From assembly GCF_021602585.1 (NCBI RefSeq), contig NZ_BQIP01000004.1:186001-250000 (forward strand): a stretch of DNA of 64,000 bases. The letters run 5' to 3'. The notes under the pieces were generated by a model. It ran no database searches. It saw nothing but the letters and a program-made list of their open reading frames with translations, and had not been told where the DNA came from. The DNA comes from Pseudomonas faucium. Its GTDB lineage: Bacteria; Pseudomonadota; Gammaproteobacteria; Pseudomonadales; Pseudomonadaceae. Shown one piece after another: positions 17,536 through 25,987 of this stretch (positions within the stretch are counted from its first letter, which is position 1; the number at the start of each line of letters is the position of its first letter). A program made the position numbers and the translations under genes.

Positions 17536-18729
17536 TCAGCCCATCATCCTGGCCAACCGCTCCCCACTGCCACAGGCCAGGGTGAACCCCAAGGCCCCAT
17601 GCCCCAGGTTCAGCCAGAGGTTGCGATAGGCCGTCGCCCCAATCAGCGGCACCCCGGTCGGCGTCGCCGGCCGCATCCCAGCCCACTCCACCGCCTGCCC
17701 GTAATCTGCCGCTGCGGGCAGCGTCTGCCCCGCCAAGCGGCGCATGCTCTGCAACCTGCGCACATCCACCGCGTCATCGAAGCCGACGATGTCGACCATC
17801 GCCGCCACCCGCAGCTGCTGGTCAAGCCGCGCATAGACGACCTTGCGCTCATAGTCGGTAACGCTGACCTGCGGCGCGAGGTGCCCAGGGCCGATCGGCG
17901 CAGTCAGGCTGTAACCCTTGAGCGGGTAGACCGGCACCTTCAAGCCCGGCAACGCCAGCCCGGCACTGAGGTGCCCGGCGCACAGCACCAGGCGCTGCAC
18001 CTCGAGCTGCTCCTGCCCCACCTGCAGCGCCACCACCTGTTCATGGTGGCTGAGCAGCCGCGTGACCGGCTTGCCGAGCAGCAGCCGGCACTGCCCGGAC
18101 GCACGCAGGCGCTCGGCCAGGCGCTCGCAGAAGCGATGGCAGTCGGCGACTTCTTCATTGGCGGTGAACACGCCACCGATGAAAGGCGCCTGGGCCAGCG
18201 CCGGCTCCAATGCCTTGAGTTCGCCAGCCGTGAGCACGTGCTGGCAGGCCGGGTCGAGCACTTGCTCACGCCCATGGGCAAAGGCGCGCTCGCTGCGAAA
18301 CGCAACCAGCTTGCCGTTGCGCCGCCAGGCGAAGTCCGCCAGGCCGTCCTCCTCGCGCCAGCGCGCCAGCACGGCCTGGCTGTGCAGTGCCAGCTCCAGC
18401 AATCGGGCGCCGTTACGGCGATTGACGCTTTTGCGGCATGCCAGCATGAAGGCCAGCAGCCATCGCCACTGCGCCGGGTCCAGGCGCAGCCGCAGCCGCA
18501 GCGGCGAGTCGCCCTGCAGCAGCCAGCCCAGCGCCTGCCAAGGCACCCCCGCATCCGCCAAGGGCGCCACATAGCGGTACGACAGCTGCCCGCCATTGGC
18601 AAAGCTGGTGGCCGACGCCACGCTGTCGCGCGCATCGATCAGGTCGACCGAATGGCCCTCGCGCACCAGCGCATAAGCTGTGGCCAGGCCGATGACTCCA
18701 GCGCCAATTACCGTTATCCGTTGCGTCAT
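17536..18729 (-). CDS. D-amino acid dehydrogenase / FAD-dependent oxidoreductase, DadA-like
   Basis: A 397-residue FAD-dependent amine oxidase of the DAO family. The dinucleotide-binding GAGVIG is at residues 9-14, the FAD-binding ATSFANGGQLSY at about 40-51, and the C-terminal FAD segment GMRPATPTGVPLIG and NLGHGALGFTLACGSGERLA. This layout matches DadA, which oxidises D-amino acids to 2-oxo acids at the inner membrane. It is not next to dadX, so it is probably a paralogue with another D-amino acid or secondary amine as substrate. A good aggga ribosome site precedes ATG 18729. Confidence 0.88.
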   Translation of the reverse strand: MTQRITVIGAGVIGLATAYALVREGHSVDLIDARDSVASATSFANGGQLSYRYVAPLADAGVPWQALGWLLQGDSPLRLRLRLDPAQWRWLLAFMLACRKSVNRRNGARLLELALHSQAVLARWREEDGLADFAWRRNGKLVAFRSERAFAHGREQVLDPACQHVLTAGELKALEPALAQAPFIGGVFTANEEVADCHRFCERLAERLRASGQCRLLLGKPVTRLLSHHEQVVALQVGQEQLEVQRLVLCAGHLSAGLALPGLKVPVYPLKGYSLTAPIGPGHLAPQVSVTDYERKVVYARLDQQLRVAAMVDIVGFDDAVDVRRLQSMRRLAGQTLPAAADYGQAVEWAGMRPATPTGVPLIGATAYRNLWLNLGHGALGFTLACGSGERLARMMG

Positions 18730-18774
18730 GCTGCATCCCTGTCCCGGCTTGCTCGCCCAGACAGTAACAGCCGA

Positions 18775-19437
18775 TCAGGTCGGGCAGCTATGGGGGCCGT
18801 TATTGAGGCCCTGGCGCACGTTGCGGCTGAGCAGGCTGGCCTTGCCGTCGTGCCAGGTCAGGGTCAGCACGTAGAGGGTGTCGAAATCGTCACCGCTCCA
18901 GTCCTCGGTGATCACCCGCTCCTCGCCCAGGGCCTTGCCGGCCACGGTGTTGATCAGCTCCGGCAGGTAGCCGTGGGACCAAGCCGTATAGACGGTGGCG
19001 TTGCGGTATTTTTCGCTGAGCAGTTCGTCGGCGAGGTCTTCGGTATCGTTGGCGCCGAAGTCGATGTTCACCGGCAGGCCCAGGCGAACGGCGCTGGGGG
19101 TGATGGTCATCAACGGGCGGATGTAGCTGTAGCTCTGGTCGTTGCTGCCCTCCTCGACGTGCCGCGAGGGGTTGGCGGCGAACACGTAGTCGGCTTTGCC
19201 AAAGCGCTCCGGCAACAGCGTGGCCAGGTCCAGCGCGCGGTTAAGGCCCTGGCAGTTCAGCTGCCCCAGCCCTTCTTCGGGTTTTTCGCCATGGCGCAGG
19301 AACACCAGGGTCTGGGTACCGTCGACCGGCTGCGCCCGGCTTTCGACCGCCTCCAGTGCCAGGGGCACGGCCACGGCGACCAGGGCCAGGCTCAGCAGCA
19401 GCTGGCGACGACGTCGGAGAAAGGATGGCAACTTCAT
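18775..19437 (-). CDS. Membrane-anchored or exported histidine-phosphatase-family protein
   Basis: A 220-residue protein with an N-terminal signal anchor (RRRRQLLLSLALVAVAVPLALEA) and the histidine-phosphatase active-site motif VFLRHGEKPEEG right after it. The rest is compatible with this fold, but the second conserved His is not obvious; AWSHGYL may supply it. The substrate is unknown. The chosen start (MKLPSFLRRR) precedes the signal sequence; the frame remains open to 19533 without a convincing ribosome site. Confidence 0.8.
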   Translation of the reverse strand: MKLPSFLRRRRQLLLSLALVAVAVPLALEAVESRAQPVDGTQTLVFLRHGEKPEEGLGQLNCQGLNRALDLATLLPERFGKADYVFAANPSRHVEEGSNDQSYSYIRPLMTITPSAVRLGLPVNIDFGANDTEDLADELLSEKYRNATVYTAWSHGYLPELINTVAGKALGEERVITEDWSGDDFDTLYVLTLTWHDGKASLLSRNVRQGLNNGPHSCPT

Positions 19438-19660
19438 GAAGACGGGCTCTTGTGGCAATAGGTATCGGGTAAACCCGCCACATCGCCCTGGCTCGGACAA
19501 GCCTGGGGCATCCTTGTAGTGAATGCCGTCCATGGCAACGAGTAGGGCTCAGAGTGCCCTCGACCCGTTTGGTTCCTCCATGAGGGTGGATGCCGTTCCC
19601 TAGGCAAGGCCTACGTTAGAACAGGGGTATTGCCAAATTATGAAGCTGACGGGTCATTAG

Positions 19661-20176
19661 TCATGGCGATGATGGAAGATCCGCTGCGCGCTCGGCAGCA
19701 GGCGAGTCGATTATGCTGACGTCGAAAACCTGCTCGATCACCTGCTTCGGACCTTGATTAAGGCTCCATGTGAAGAACACCAGAAAACCCAGCAGGAAGA
19801 CAAACAGCACCGACCCCACCAGACTCTGCGCCACCCCCAACCAGAACCCTGGCTTGGCATTTCTGATCTCGCAGCTGGCCTTGTCGGCATAGTACTGTTC
19901 GAGCTCCCTTGCCTGAGCAGAGATCGAGGCATCGAGAAAGCCTTGAATCAACTGGCTCGCTTGATTTCGATAGCTTTCAAGCTGTGACGGGCTGTTGCTG
20001 ACATCATGAAAAGGCGCCAGATCTTCGTCCCTTGGCTCCCGGTCATGCTTGACCTTGAATGCTTTGATGAACTCGATTTTTTGCCTCTTGTACAACGAAT
20101 AGGCAATGACGCCGAGCGTGTCCTGCTCATTTTCCACAAGTATCGAGTAGATGTGGTTGTAGCAACCATCGGCCAT
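19661..20176 (-). CDS. Hypothetical single-pass membrane protein
   Basis: A 171-residue protein with no function I can assign. The N-terminus (YNHIYSILVENEQDTLGVIAYSLYK) resembles hypothetical proteins common in pseudomonads. A charged, partly helical middle (residues 40-105) leads to one membrane helix (SLVGSVLFVFLLGFLVFFTW, about 119-138) and a short acidic tail. aaggggt precedes the ATG by about 9 bases. It forms a two-gene unit with the small gene just upstream (7-bp gap). Confidence 0.75.
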   Translation of the reverse strand: MADGCYNHIYSILVENEQDTLGVIAYSLYKRQKIEFIKAFKVKHDREPRDEDLAPFHDVSNSPSQLESYRNQASQLIQGFLDASISAQARELEQYYADKASCEIRNAKPGFWLGVAQSLVGSVLFVFLLGFLVFFTWSLNQGPKQVIEQVFDVSIIDSPAAERAADLPSSP

Positions 20177-20183
20177 CCGGTTG

Positions 20184-20372
20184 CTACCCCTTGCGAAGTT
20201 GGCAATAGGCGGACGCGAATGCCTCTTTCAACTGCGAGCGGGTTTTCTTGGTGCTGGTCAAGATGCCCGCCAGCTCGCGCGGTAGTGGCACTTCCATCCG
20301 CGCGCCCGATGCGACCAGCAAAGCGTTTGCTTCACGCACCACGCGGGAAGAGAAATAGGATCTTGTCGACAT
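20184..20372 (-). CDS. Small hypothetical protein (62 aa)
   Basis: A 62-residue basic protein (MSTRSYFSSRVVREAN...) with a ggga ribosome site about 6 bases before ATG 20372. The sequence suggests a small helical DNA- or protein-binding fold, but no motif is decisive. The conserved-looking pairing with the membrane-protein gene 7 bp downstream suggests they act together. Function unknown. Confidence 0.65.
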   Translation of the reverse strand: MSTRSYFSSRVVREANALLVASGARMEVPLPRELAGILTSTKKTRSQLKEAFASAYCQLRKG

Positions 20373-20452
20373 AGGGTTTCCCTCACTCGAAACAGCTGGA
20401 AGGTTAACCACGCGGGACGTCGGCCTCAATCAGACGCTAACCGACGTGACCT

Positions 20453-20489
20453 GTAGTCCATTTCTACCTAACTGTAGGAATCGGACTAC
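20453..20489. terminator. Inverted repeat directly after the FKBP gene
   Basis: The sequence gtagtcc...ggactac, with inner arms tttctac and gtaggaa, forms an imperfect stem of about 15 bp. It starts one base beyond the FKBP stop codon on the minus strand. No T-run follows in that direction, so it may be an extragenic repeat or a weak terminator. It is not one of the REP families seen elsewhere here. Confidence 0.45.
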
Positions 20490-20828
20490 TCAATCATCCC
20501 GCGTCAACACCTCCAGCAACTCGATCTCGAACGTCAGGTCCGAGTTCGGTGGAATCGCGCCCACGCTGCGCTCGCCATACCCCAGGTGCGCCGGCACCTG
20601 CAGCTTGCGCTTGCCGCCGACGCGCATGCCCATCAGGCCCTGGTCCCAGCCCTTGATCACGCGCCCCGTGCCGATCACGCACTGAAAAGGCTTGCCCCGC
20701 GACCAGGACGAATCGAACTCGCTGCCGTCGGCCAGCCAGCCGGTGTACTGGGTGGTGATCAAGGCGCCTTTGACGGCGGCCTTGCCGTCGCCTTCGACGA
20801 GGTCGGTAATCTGCAGTTCGCTGCTCAC
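20490..20828 (-). CDS. FKBP-type peptidyl-prolyl cis-trans isomerase
   Basis: A 112-residue single FKBP domain. Conserved active-site segments are TTQYTGWLADGSEFDSSW, VIKGWDQGLMGMRVGGKRKL, PAHLGYGERSVGAIPPNSDL and FEIELLEV. It speeds proline isomerisation during protein folding; with no signal peptide it is cytoplasmic. I chose the GTG start at 20828 (MSSELQITDL) because ttggag lies 7 bases upstream; the ATG at 20834 would sit almost on top of that site. Confidence 0.92.
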   Translation of the reverse strand: MSSELQITDLVEGDGKAAVKGALITTQYTGWLADGSEFDSSWSRGKPFQCVIGTGRVIKGWDQGLMGMRVGGKRKLQVPAHLGYGERSVGAIPPNSDLTFEIELLEVLTRDD

Positions 20829-20900
20829 AGGCATGCTCCAACGCTGAAATTCAAGGCCGCCCTTTTCGCAGGAATGCCCGGCTTTGGCAAGCCGCAAAGC

Positions 20901-21308
20901 TCAACCGAGCTGCTCGAAGGCCTGCTGCCCGGTCAGCTCCTTGGTCTGGTTGGCAAAGCAGTACCAGGCCGGTTTCTGCTCGACGAAGATCTGCAGGTCG
21001 AACGCCCAGGCCTCGTCGCTGTCGAGCAGGCCCACCGGCACCGCATAGAAGTCGTTGGCCTTGAGCCGGTAGTAGAGGTGCGTGCCGCACCGGCTGCAAA
21101 AACCGCGCTGGGCCCAGTCGGACGAATCGTAGACGCTGGGCGCTCGCCCTTCGATCAGCGGCGGCTGGCTGCAATGCACCACCAGCATCGGGCCGCCGGT
21201 CCACTTGCGGCACATGCTGCAATGGCAGGCGCTGATATGGGTGTTGTCGACCGTGACGCGCAGGTGGGTTTCGCCACACAGGCAGCTGCCGCGTTGTTCC
21301 AGGGTCAT
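20901..21308 (-). CDS. GFA-family zinc-binding protein
   Basis: A 135-residue protein of the glutathione-dependent formaldehyde-activating (GFA/CENP-V) fold. The zinc cysteines are arranged as GSCLCGE, CHCSMCRK and FCSRCGTHLYYR, as expected for the family. Real substrates of most members are unknown; S-hydroxymethyl-glutathione formation is only shown for a few, so no reaction is claimed. Confidence 0.9.
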   Translation of the reverse strand: MTLEQRGSCLCGETHLRVTVDNTHISACHCSMCRKWTGGPMLVVHCSQPPLIEGRAPSVYDSSDWAQRGFCSRCGTHLYYRLKANDFYAVPVGLLDSDEAWAFDLQIFVEQKPAWYCFANQTKELTGQQAFEQLG

Positions 21309-21384
21309 GGTGGGGCTCCTTGCAAGGGATGGGTGGGCAAGTATAGACGGGCCCAGGCAAGGGCCCGCCGCCCAAGCCGCAGGC

Positions 21385-22173
21385 TCAGATGTAGATGTTG
21401 CCGCGCAGGTACAAGGCCGCGCGGCCGCTGATGATCACCCGGCCATTGCCGGGCACTTCGCACTGCAGTTGGCCCTTGCGTGCACCACCCTGCTCGCAGG
21501 TCAGCGCCTGTTTGCCCAGGCGCTCGGCCCACAGCGGCGCCAGCGAGGTATGCGCCGAACCTGTGACCGGGTCTTCGTTGACCCCCACGTTCGGGCCAAA
21601 CCAGCGGGTGACGAAATCGTAACCACGGCCCGGCGCCGTGACCGCGATGCCGCGCACATCGAAGGCGGCCAGGGCGACGAAGTCGGGCTTGAGCGGGTCG
21701 AGCAAGCTGGCATCGTCGATCATCACCACGTAATCGTCGGAGCGATAGACCGCGGCGGCGCCCCGCAAGCCCAGCGCTTCGAGCAGGCCATCGGGGATCG
21801 CCACGGCCACCGGCTGCTTGGCCGGGAAGTCCATGGCCAGGTGCCCGTCGGCGTCGCGGCTGACCCGCAGTTCACCGCTGCGGGTGTTGAAACGCAGCAC
21901 CGCAGCCTGCTCGCCCAGTTGCTCGAACAGCACATAGGCCGACGCCAGGGTGGCGTGGCCGCACAAATCGACTTCGACCGTCGGGGTGAACCAACGCAGG
22001 TCGAATGTCTCGCCGTTGCGAACTATATAGGCAGTTTCGGAGAGGTTGTTCTCTTCGGCGATGCGCTGCAGCACGGCATCCGGCAGCCAGTTTTCAAGAG
22101 GGATTACCGCTGCAGGGTTGCCACCGAACGGCTCGGCGGTGAAGGCATCGACCTGGAAGATCTCGAGTTGCAT
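21385..22173 (-). CDS. PhzF-family isomerase
   Basis: A 262-residue PhzF-fold protein made of two diaminopimelate-epimerase-like halves. The catalytic Glu46 in ENNLSETAY, the DLCGHATLA segment and the C-terminal GVNEDPVTGSAHTSLAPLW are the family signatures. No phenazine genes are near, so it is a general PhzF-like isomerase of unknown substrate. A ggag-type site precedes ATG 22173. Confidence 0.92.
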   Translation of the reverse strand: MQLEIFQVDAFTAEPFGGNPAAVIPLENWLPDAVLQRIAEENNLSETAYIVRNGETFDLRWFTPTVEVDLCGHATLASAYVLFEQLGEQAAVLRFNTRSGELRVSRDADGHLAMDFPAKQPVAVAIPDGLLEALGLRGAAAVYRSDDYVVMIDDASLLDPLKPDFVALAAFDVRGIAVTAPGRGYDFVTRWFGPNVGVNEDPVTGSAHTSLAPLWAERLGKQALTCEQGGARKGQLQCEVPGNGRVIISGRAALYLRGNIYI

Positions 22174-22224
22174 GCAAACACTCCTTGAGGCCCGGGCGCT
22201 GCCGGGCGGTATCGAAAGCGAAGG

Positions 22225-23163
22225 TCAAGCGCGGACCGGCGTGAGCACCGGCTCGCCGGCAAAGAAAGCCTGCAGATTGCGCAGCACCAGGGTGACCGTG
22301 TCGCGCGCAGCCTCTGGCGACTGCCCGGCCACGTGGGGGGTGAGCACGGTATTGCCGAGGGCCTTGAGGGCTGCGGGCACCGCCGGTTCATCGTCGAACA
22401 CGTCCAGCGCCGCACCGGCGATCCGGCCCTGCTGCAGGGCGATGACCAGCGCCTGGGTGTCCACCACGCTGGCGCGGGCGATGTTCACCAGGTAGCCCTC
22501 GGCACCCAGGGCTTCGAGTACCGGGGCATCGACCAGGTGGCGGGTATGCGCGCCACCGGGTGTGGCCACCACCAGGATGTCCACCGCCTCGGCCAGGTTC
22601 AGCGGGCTGTCGTACCAGGTGTAGGGCACGCCCTGGCGCGGGCTGCGGCTGTGGTAGCTGACGGGCATGTCGAAGCCCAGGCTGGCGCGCTTGGCGATGG
22701 CCTGGCCGACGGCACCCAGGCCGAGAATACCGAGGCGCTTGCCGCTGACCGAGGGGCTGATGACGCGGTTCCATTCGCCACGGCGGGTGCTGGCATCGGC
22801 ACGGGGAATATCGCGCAGCAGCGCCAACAGCATGGCCAGCGTGTGGTCGGCAACCGCGGCGGCGTTGGCACCCGCGCCATTGGTGACCGTGATGCCGCGG
22901 GCGGCGGCAGCGGCCAGGTCGACCTGCTCGTAACCGGCGCCGATCACGCAGATGATCTGCAGGGCCGGCAGGGCCTGGATCTCGGCAGCGGTAAGGCCCA
23001 GCGGGCCGCGGGTCAGCACGGCATCGATGTCGCCGGCATGGCGCTGGATCGCTTCGGCGCGCAGTTGCGGGGAGGGGGCGCGAATCAGGTGGTAGCCGGC
23101 CTGCTCGAGCAGGGGCAGGTAATCATCGACGGTTTCCACCAGCACCAGGACTGTCTTGCGCAT
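22225..23163 (-). CDS. D-2-hydroxyacid dehydrogenase (glyoxylate/hydroxypyruvate reductase-like)
   Basis: A 312-residue D-isomer-specific 2-hydroxyacid dehydrogenase. NAD(P)-binding GLGAVGQAIAKRA is near residue 150. Catalytic Arg is in NIARASVVDT, Glu in DVFDDEPAVP and His in LTPHVAGQSPEAA. It would reduce a 2-keto acid such as glyoxylate or hydroxypyruvate; this links by inference to the glyoxylate operon 17 kb away, but it is a separate transcription unit. An aaggagg ribosome site precedes ATG 23163. Confidence 0.9.
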   Translation of the reverse strand: MRKTVLVLVETVDDYLPLLEQAGYHLIRAPSPQLRAEAIQRHAGDIDAVLTRGPLGLTAAEIQALPALQIICVIGAGYEQVDLAAAAARGITVTNGAGANAAAVADHTLAMLLALLRDIPRADASTRRGEWNRVISPSVSGKRLGILGLGAVGQAIAKRASLGFDMPVSYHSRSPRQGVPYTWYDSPLNLAEAVDILVVATPGGAHTRHLVDAPVLEALGAEGYLVNIARASVVDTQALVIALQQGRIAGAALDVFDDEPAVPAALKALGNTVLTPHVAGQSPEAARDTVTLVLRNLQAFFAGEPVLTPVRA

Positions 23164-23273
23164 GCCACCTCCTTGAATATCAGGGGGGCATTATGCGGAG
23201 TCAGTGGCCAGCACAGTCAATCGCAAAATCAGGGGTTAACTGTACTGTATGGGTATAAGGGTATGCCTGTTCT

Positions 23274-23350
23274 GGCCCTATCGCCGGCAAGCCGGCTCCC
23301 ACAGGTTAACCACTGAAACATGTGGGAGCCGGCTTGCCGGCGATAGGGCC
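23274..23350. repeat. REP inverted pair
   Basis: 30-base inverted arms at 23274-23303 and 23321-23350 (ccctatcgccggcaagccgg type), between the lipoprotein gene and the 2-hydroxyacid dehydrogenase gene. It probably ends the ccm/lipoprotein transcript, whose last gene stops 19 bases away. Confidence 0.92.
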
Positions 23351-23368
23351 GGTACAGGCTGCCTGGAA

Positions 23369-23788
23369 TTACTGCGCGAAGGCCCGCCCCAGCCCCCCCG
23401 GCACACCGCTGCTGTCGGTCTCCTGCCACGGCCCATCCGGGCTCAGCGACCAGCTCCAGCCGCCGTCATAGCGGTAGTAGGTACGCTGGCGGTAGAAGGT
23501 GTTGGGCTTTTTCTCCAGCACGTACACGCCCAGTTTCGGGTCCCAATGGCTGGCACCGCCCGGTGGCGGCGCGAAGCTGGCAGAGGTGCGCGGCATGGGT
23601 TTGGGGATCGCCGCCGGCTTGCTCGGTTGCGTCGACGGCTGGCCGCCCGGCAAAGGCTTGACCACCGGCCCCGGGTGCGAAGGCACCGTCTCCACCGGCG
23701 GCGACGGCTGCTCATACGGCTCACGCACCGTACACGCGGACAAACCCAGGGCCAGGGTGATCAGGGTCAGGCGGACGGTACTGTGCAT
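23369..23788 (-). CDS. Small proline-rich lipoprotein
   Basis: A 139-residue protein with a lipoprotein signal peptide and lipobox LSAC (Cys19). A proline-rich linker follows (residues 25-75), then a small C-terminal domain rich in Tyr and Trp (YYRYDGGWSWSLSPDGPWQE). It should be anchored in the envelope. It follows ccmI by 12 bp on the same strand, so it may be co-transcribed with the cytochrome c genes, but no link in function is known to me. Confidence 0.78.
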   Translation of the reverse strand: MHSTVRLTLITLALGLSACTVREPYEQPSPPVETVPSHPGPVVKPLPGGQPSTQPSKPAAIPKPMPRTSASFAPPPGGASHWDPKLGVYVLEKKPNTFYRQRTYYRYDGGWSWSLSPDGPWQETDSSGVPGGLGRAFAQ

Positions 23789-23800
23789 GGCAGGGTTCTC

Positions 23801-24985
23801 TTACGGGTCGGGGCTGTCGATGACTAATTGTTGGGTGGCCTGGGTCGTATTGGCCAGCGGTGCGCCCTGGCCGATCCACTCGCCATGGGTAGGCTGACCG
23901 GCACGCGACACACGTGCAACCAGTTGGACTTCGGCGAAGTCCGACAGTTTCATCTGCGGCATCATCGCATCGGCGTCGGTCAGTTCCACCTCCAGCGGCA
24001 ACTGCGCCACGGTCACCCGCTTGGCCGCCAGCGGCATGGGTGGGCCATTCTTGGCGCGGGCGAAGATGAACACGGTGTCGTCAGGATTGACCTTGTCCTT
24101 GAGCGCCGCAGCCAGCTCCACCCGCACTTTCAGGCGCGCCGCAGCCACCGGCTTGCCGGCATCGCCGCCCAGGCGCTGCGCCGCGCGGTCGATGCCACCT
24201 TGCAGCGCCGCGCGCGAGGCGTCGCCTTCGGGCAATTGCGCCAGCAGGCGCGTCCAGTAATCGATCGCTTCCTGGTAACGCTCGCCCTCGAAGGCGGCGA
24301 TACCGCGCAGGCCAAGGCTGGTGACTTCATTGGGGTCGGCCTTGAGCGCCTCGTCGGTCAGCGCCTGCACCTGCGGGTTCCATTGCTTGTCGGCGGCAAA
24401 GTACAGCGCCTGCGCCCATTGCCCGAGCAGCTCGGGCTGGCGCCCGGCCAGGGCCACGGCACGCTCGTAGGCGCGCGCGGCATCGGCCGGGCGCTGCTCG
24501 GCCATGTAGGCACGGCCGAGGAAGTACAAGCCTTCGGCCGAATCGGGCTGGGCTTGCACCGCCCGCTCCAGGCGCGCGGTGATTTCTTCCATGCTCTTGG
24601 GAGCGGCGGCGAACTCCTGGGTCAGCTGGACCTTGTCGGCCGCGCCGAAGTGCAGGTACAGCCCCAGGCCCAGCAGCGGCACCAGCACCGCCGCCAACAG
24701 CGGCAACGCCTTGCCCAGGTGCCCCTGGCGCGGCGCCTCGGCACCTTCGGTGTCGGCCAGCAATTCGCGCGCGGCCTCGTCGCGGCCGGTGGCCAGTTGC
24801 GTATCGTCCAGCACCCCGGCGGCCTGCTGGGCGGCCAGTTCGGCGACACGCTCCTGGTACAGGGCCACGTTCAGCGCAGTACGGTCTTCTTCCTGCTGCT
24901 GGCGGCGGCCACGCAGGATCGGGATCAGCAGAAAGCCGAGGGCGGCGAGCAGCAGCAGGCCCGCGCTAAGCCAGAATTCAGTCAT
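23801..24985 (-). CDS. ccmI: Cytochrome c maturation protein CcmI (CycH)
   Basis: A 394-residue protein with two N-terminal membrane helices ([22 protein letters not shown] and the segment near residues 95-115) and a periplasmic TPR region (about 130-280, with A-Y-x(2)-A and W-x(2)-L spaced helices). It chaperones apocytochrome c to the CcmF/H haem lyase. The start overlaps the ccmH stop by 8 bases. It is last of the ccm genes, as in other pseudomonads. Confidence 0.95.
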   Translation of the reverse strand: MTEFWLSAGLLLLAALGFLLIPILRGRRQQQEEDRTALNVALYQERVAELAAQQAAGVLDDTQLATGRDEAARELLADTEGAEAPRQGHLGKALPLLAAVLVPLLGLGLYLHFGAADKVQLTQEFAAAPKSMEEITARLERAVQAQPDSAEGLYFLGRAYMAEQRPADAARAYERAVALAGRQPELLGQWAQALYFAADKQWNPQVQALTDEALKADPNEVTSLGLRGIAAFEGERYQEAIDYWTRLLAQLPEGDASRAALQGGIDRAAQRLGGDAGKPVAAARLKVRVELAAALKDKVNPDDTVFIFARAKNGPPMPLAAKRVTVAQLPLEVELTDADAMMPQMKLSDFAEVQLVARVSRAGQPTHGEWIGQGAPLANTTQATQQLVIDSPDP

Positions 24986-25454
24986 GGGTCTGTTCTTTTT
25001 CCAGCAGTTTTGCGAGACGCTCGCGTTCTTGCGCGGACAGGTGCTCCGCGCCCTCGGCCACCGGGCCACGGCGCCGGCGCACGATCAGCACCAGCACCGC
25101 GAAGCCACCGACCAGCAGGATGCCCGGGCCGAACCAGAGCAGCCAGGTACGCCCGCTGAGCGCAGGCTTGTAGCGCACGAAGTCGCCATAGCGGTCGACC
25201 ATGAAGTCGACGATCTGCTGGTTGCTCTTGCCCTCGCCGAGCATGCGGAAGATCTCGCGGCGCAGGTCGGCGGCAATCGGCGCGTTGGAGTCGGCGATGT
25301 CCTGGTTCTGGCATTTGGGGCAGCGCAGTTCCTTGGTCAGTTGCTGATAGCGCTCGCGCTCGGCATCGTCGCGGAACTGGTAGGTGTCGATGGCCGCCTT
25401 GGCCACGCCGGCCAGGCTCATGCCCAGCACGGCGGCTGCAAGCCAGCGCTTCAT
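24978..25454 (-). CDS. ccmH: Cytochrome c maturation protein CcmH
   Basis: A 158-residue thioredox-type protein with a signal peptide, the redox motif LRCPKCQNQ near residue 45 and one C-terminal membrane helix ([19 protein letters not shown]). It reduces the apocytochrome CXXCH disulfide before haem ligation with CcmF. It is the short single-domain form, with CcmI encoded separately, unlike the fused E. coli CcmH. It overlaps ccmG by 4 bases. Confidence 0.96.
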   Translation of the reverse strand: MKRWLAAAVLGMSLAGVAKAAIDTYQFRDDAERERYQQLTKELRCPKCQNQDIADSNAPIAADLRREIFRMLGEGKSNQQIVDFMVDRYGDFVRYKPALSGRTWLLWFGPGILLVGGFAVLVLIVRRRRGPVAEGAEHLSAQERERLAKLLEKEQTHD

Positions 25455-25987
25455 GGCTTGGCCTCGTCGACCAGGCCCTGGTACAGCGGCGCCAGCTGCT
25501 CGCGCCAGACGCTGGCATCGACGATGCCCACGTGCTTGTAGCGGATCACGCCCTTGGCGTCGATCAGGAAGGTTTCCGGCGCGCCGTACACGCCAAGGTC
25601 CAGGCCCAGGCTGCCCTGCTCGTCGCGGATGTCCAGCTGGTAGGGGTTGTGGAACTCGGCCAGCCACTTCAGCGCGGCGGCGTTGTCGTCCTTGTAGTTG
25701 ATGCCGTAAATCACCACGCCCTGCTCGGCCAGCTGGTTCAGGTACGGGTGCTCGACCTTGCACGACGGGCACCAGGTGGCCCAGACGTTGACCAGTGCCG
25801 GGCGGCCCTGCAGGTCGGCCTGGGTGAGGTTGCGATCGCCCTGGGTCGAGGCCAGGGAGAACGCCGGGAACGGCTTGCCGATCATCGCCGAGGGCAGCTC
25901 GTCAGGCTTGAGGAACAGCCCTTTGTAGAGGAATACCGCCATCAGCAGGAATACCGCCAAGGGCACCACCATGATCCAACGCTTCAT
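25451..25987 (-). CDS. ccmG: Thiol:disulfide interchange protein CcmG/DsbE
   Basis: A 178-residue membrane-anchored thioredoxin-fold protein: an N-terminal anchor (MVVPLAVFLLMAVFLY), then the reducing active site WATWCPSCKVEHP and the family loop GVYGAPETFLIDAKGVI. It keeps CcmH and apocytochromes reduced in the periplasm. It overlaps ccmF by 4 bases. Confidence 0.96.
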   Translation of the reverse strand: MKRWIMVVPLAVFLLMAVFLYKGLFLKPDELPSAMIGKPFPAFSLASTQGDRNLTQADLQGRPALVNVWATWCPSCKVEHPYLNQLAEQGVVIYGINYKDDNAAALKWLAEFHNPYQLDIRDEQGSLGLDLGVYGAPETFLIDAKGVIRYKHVGIVDASVWREQLAPLYQGLVDEAKP

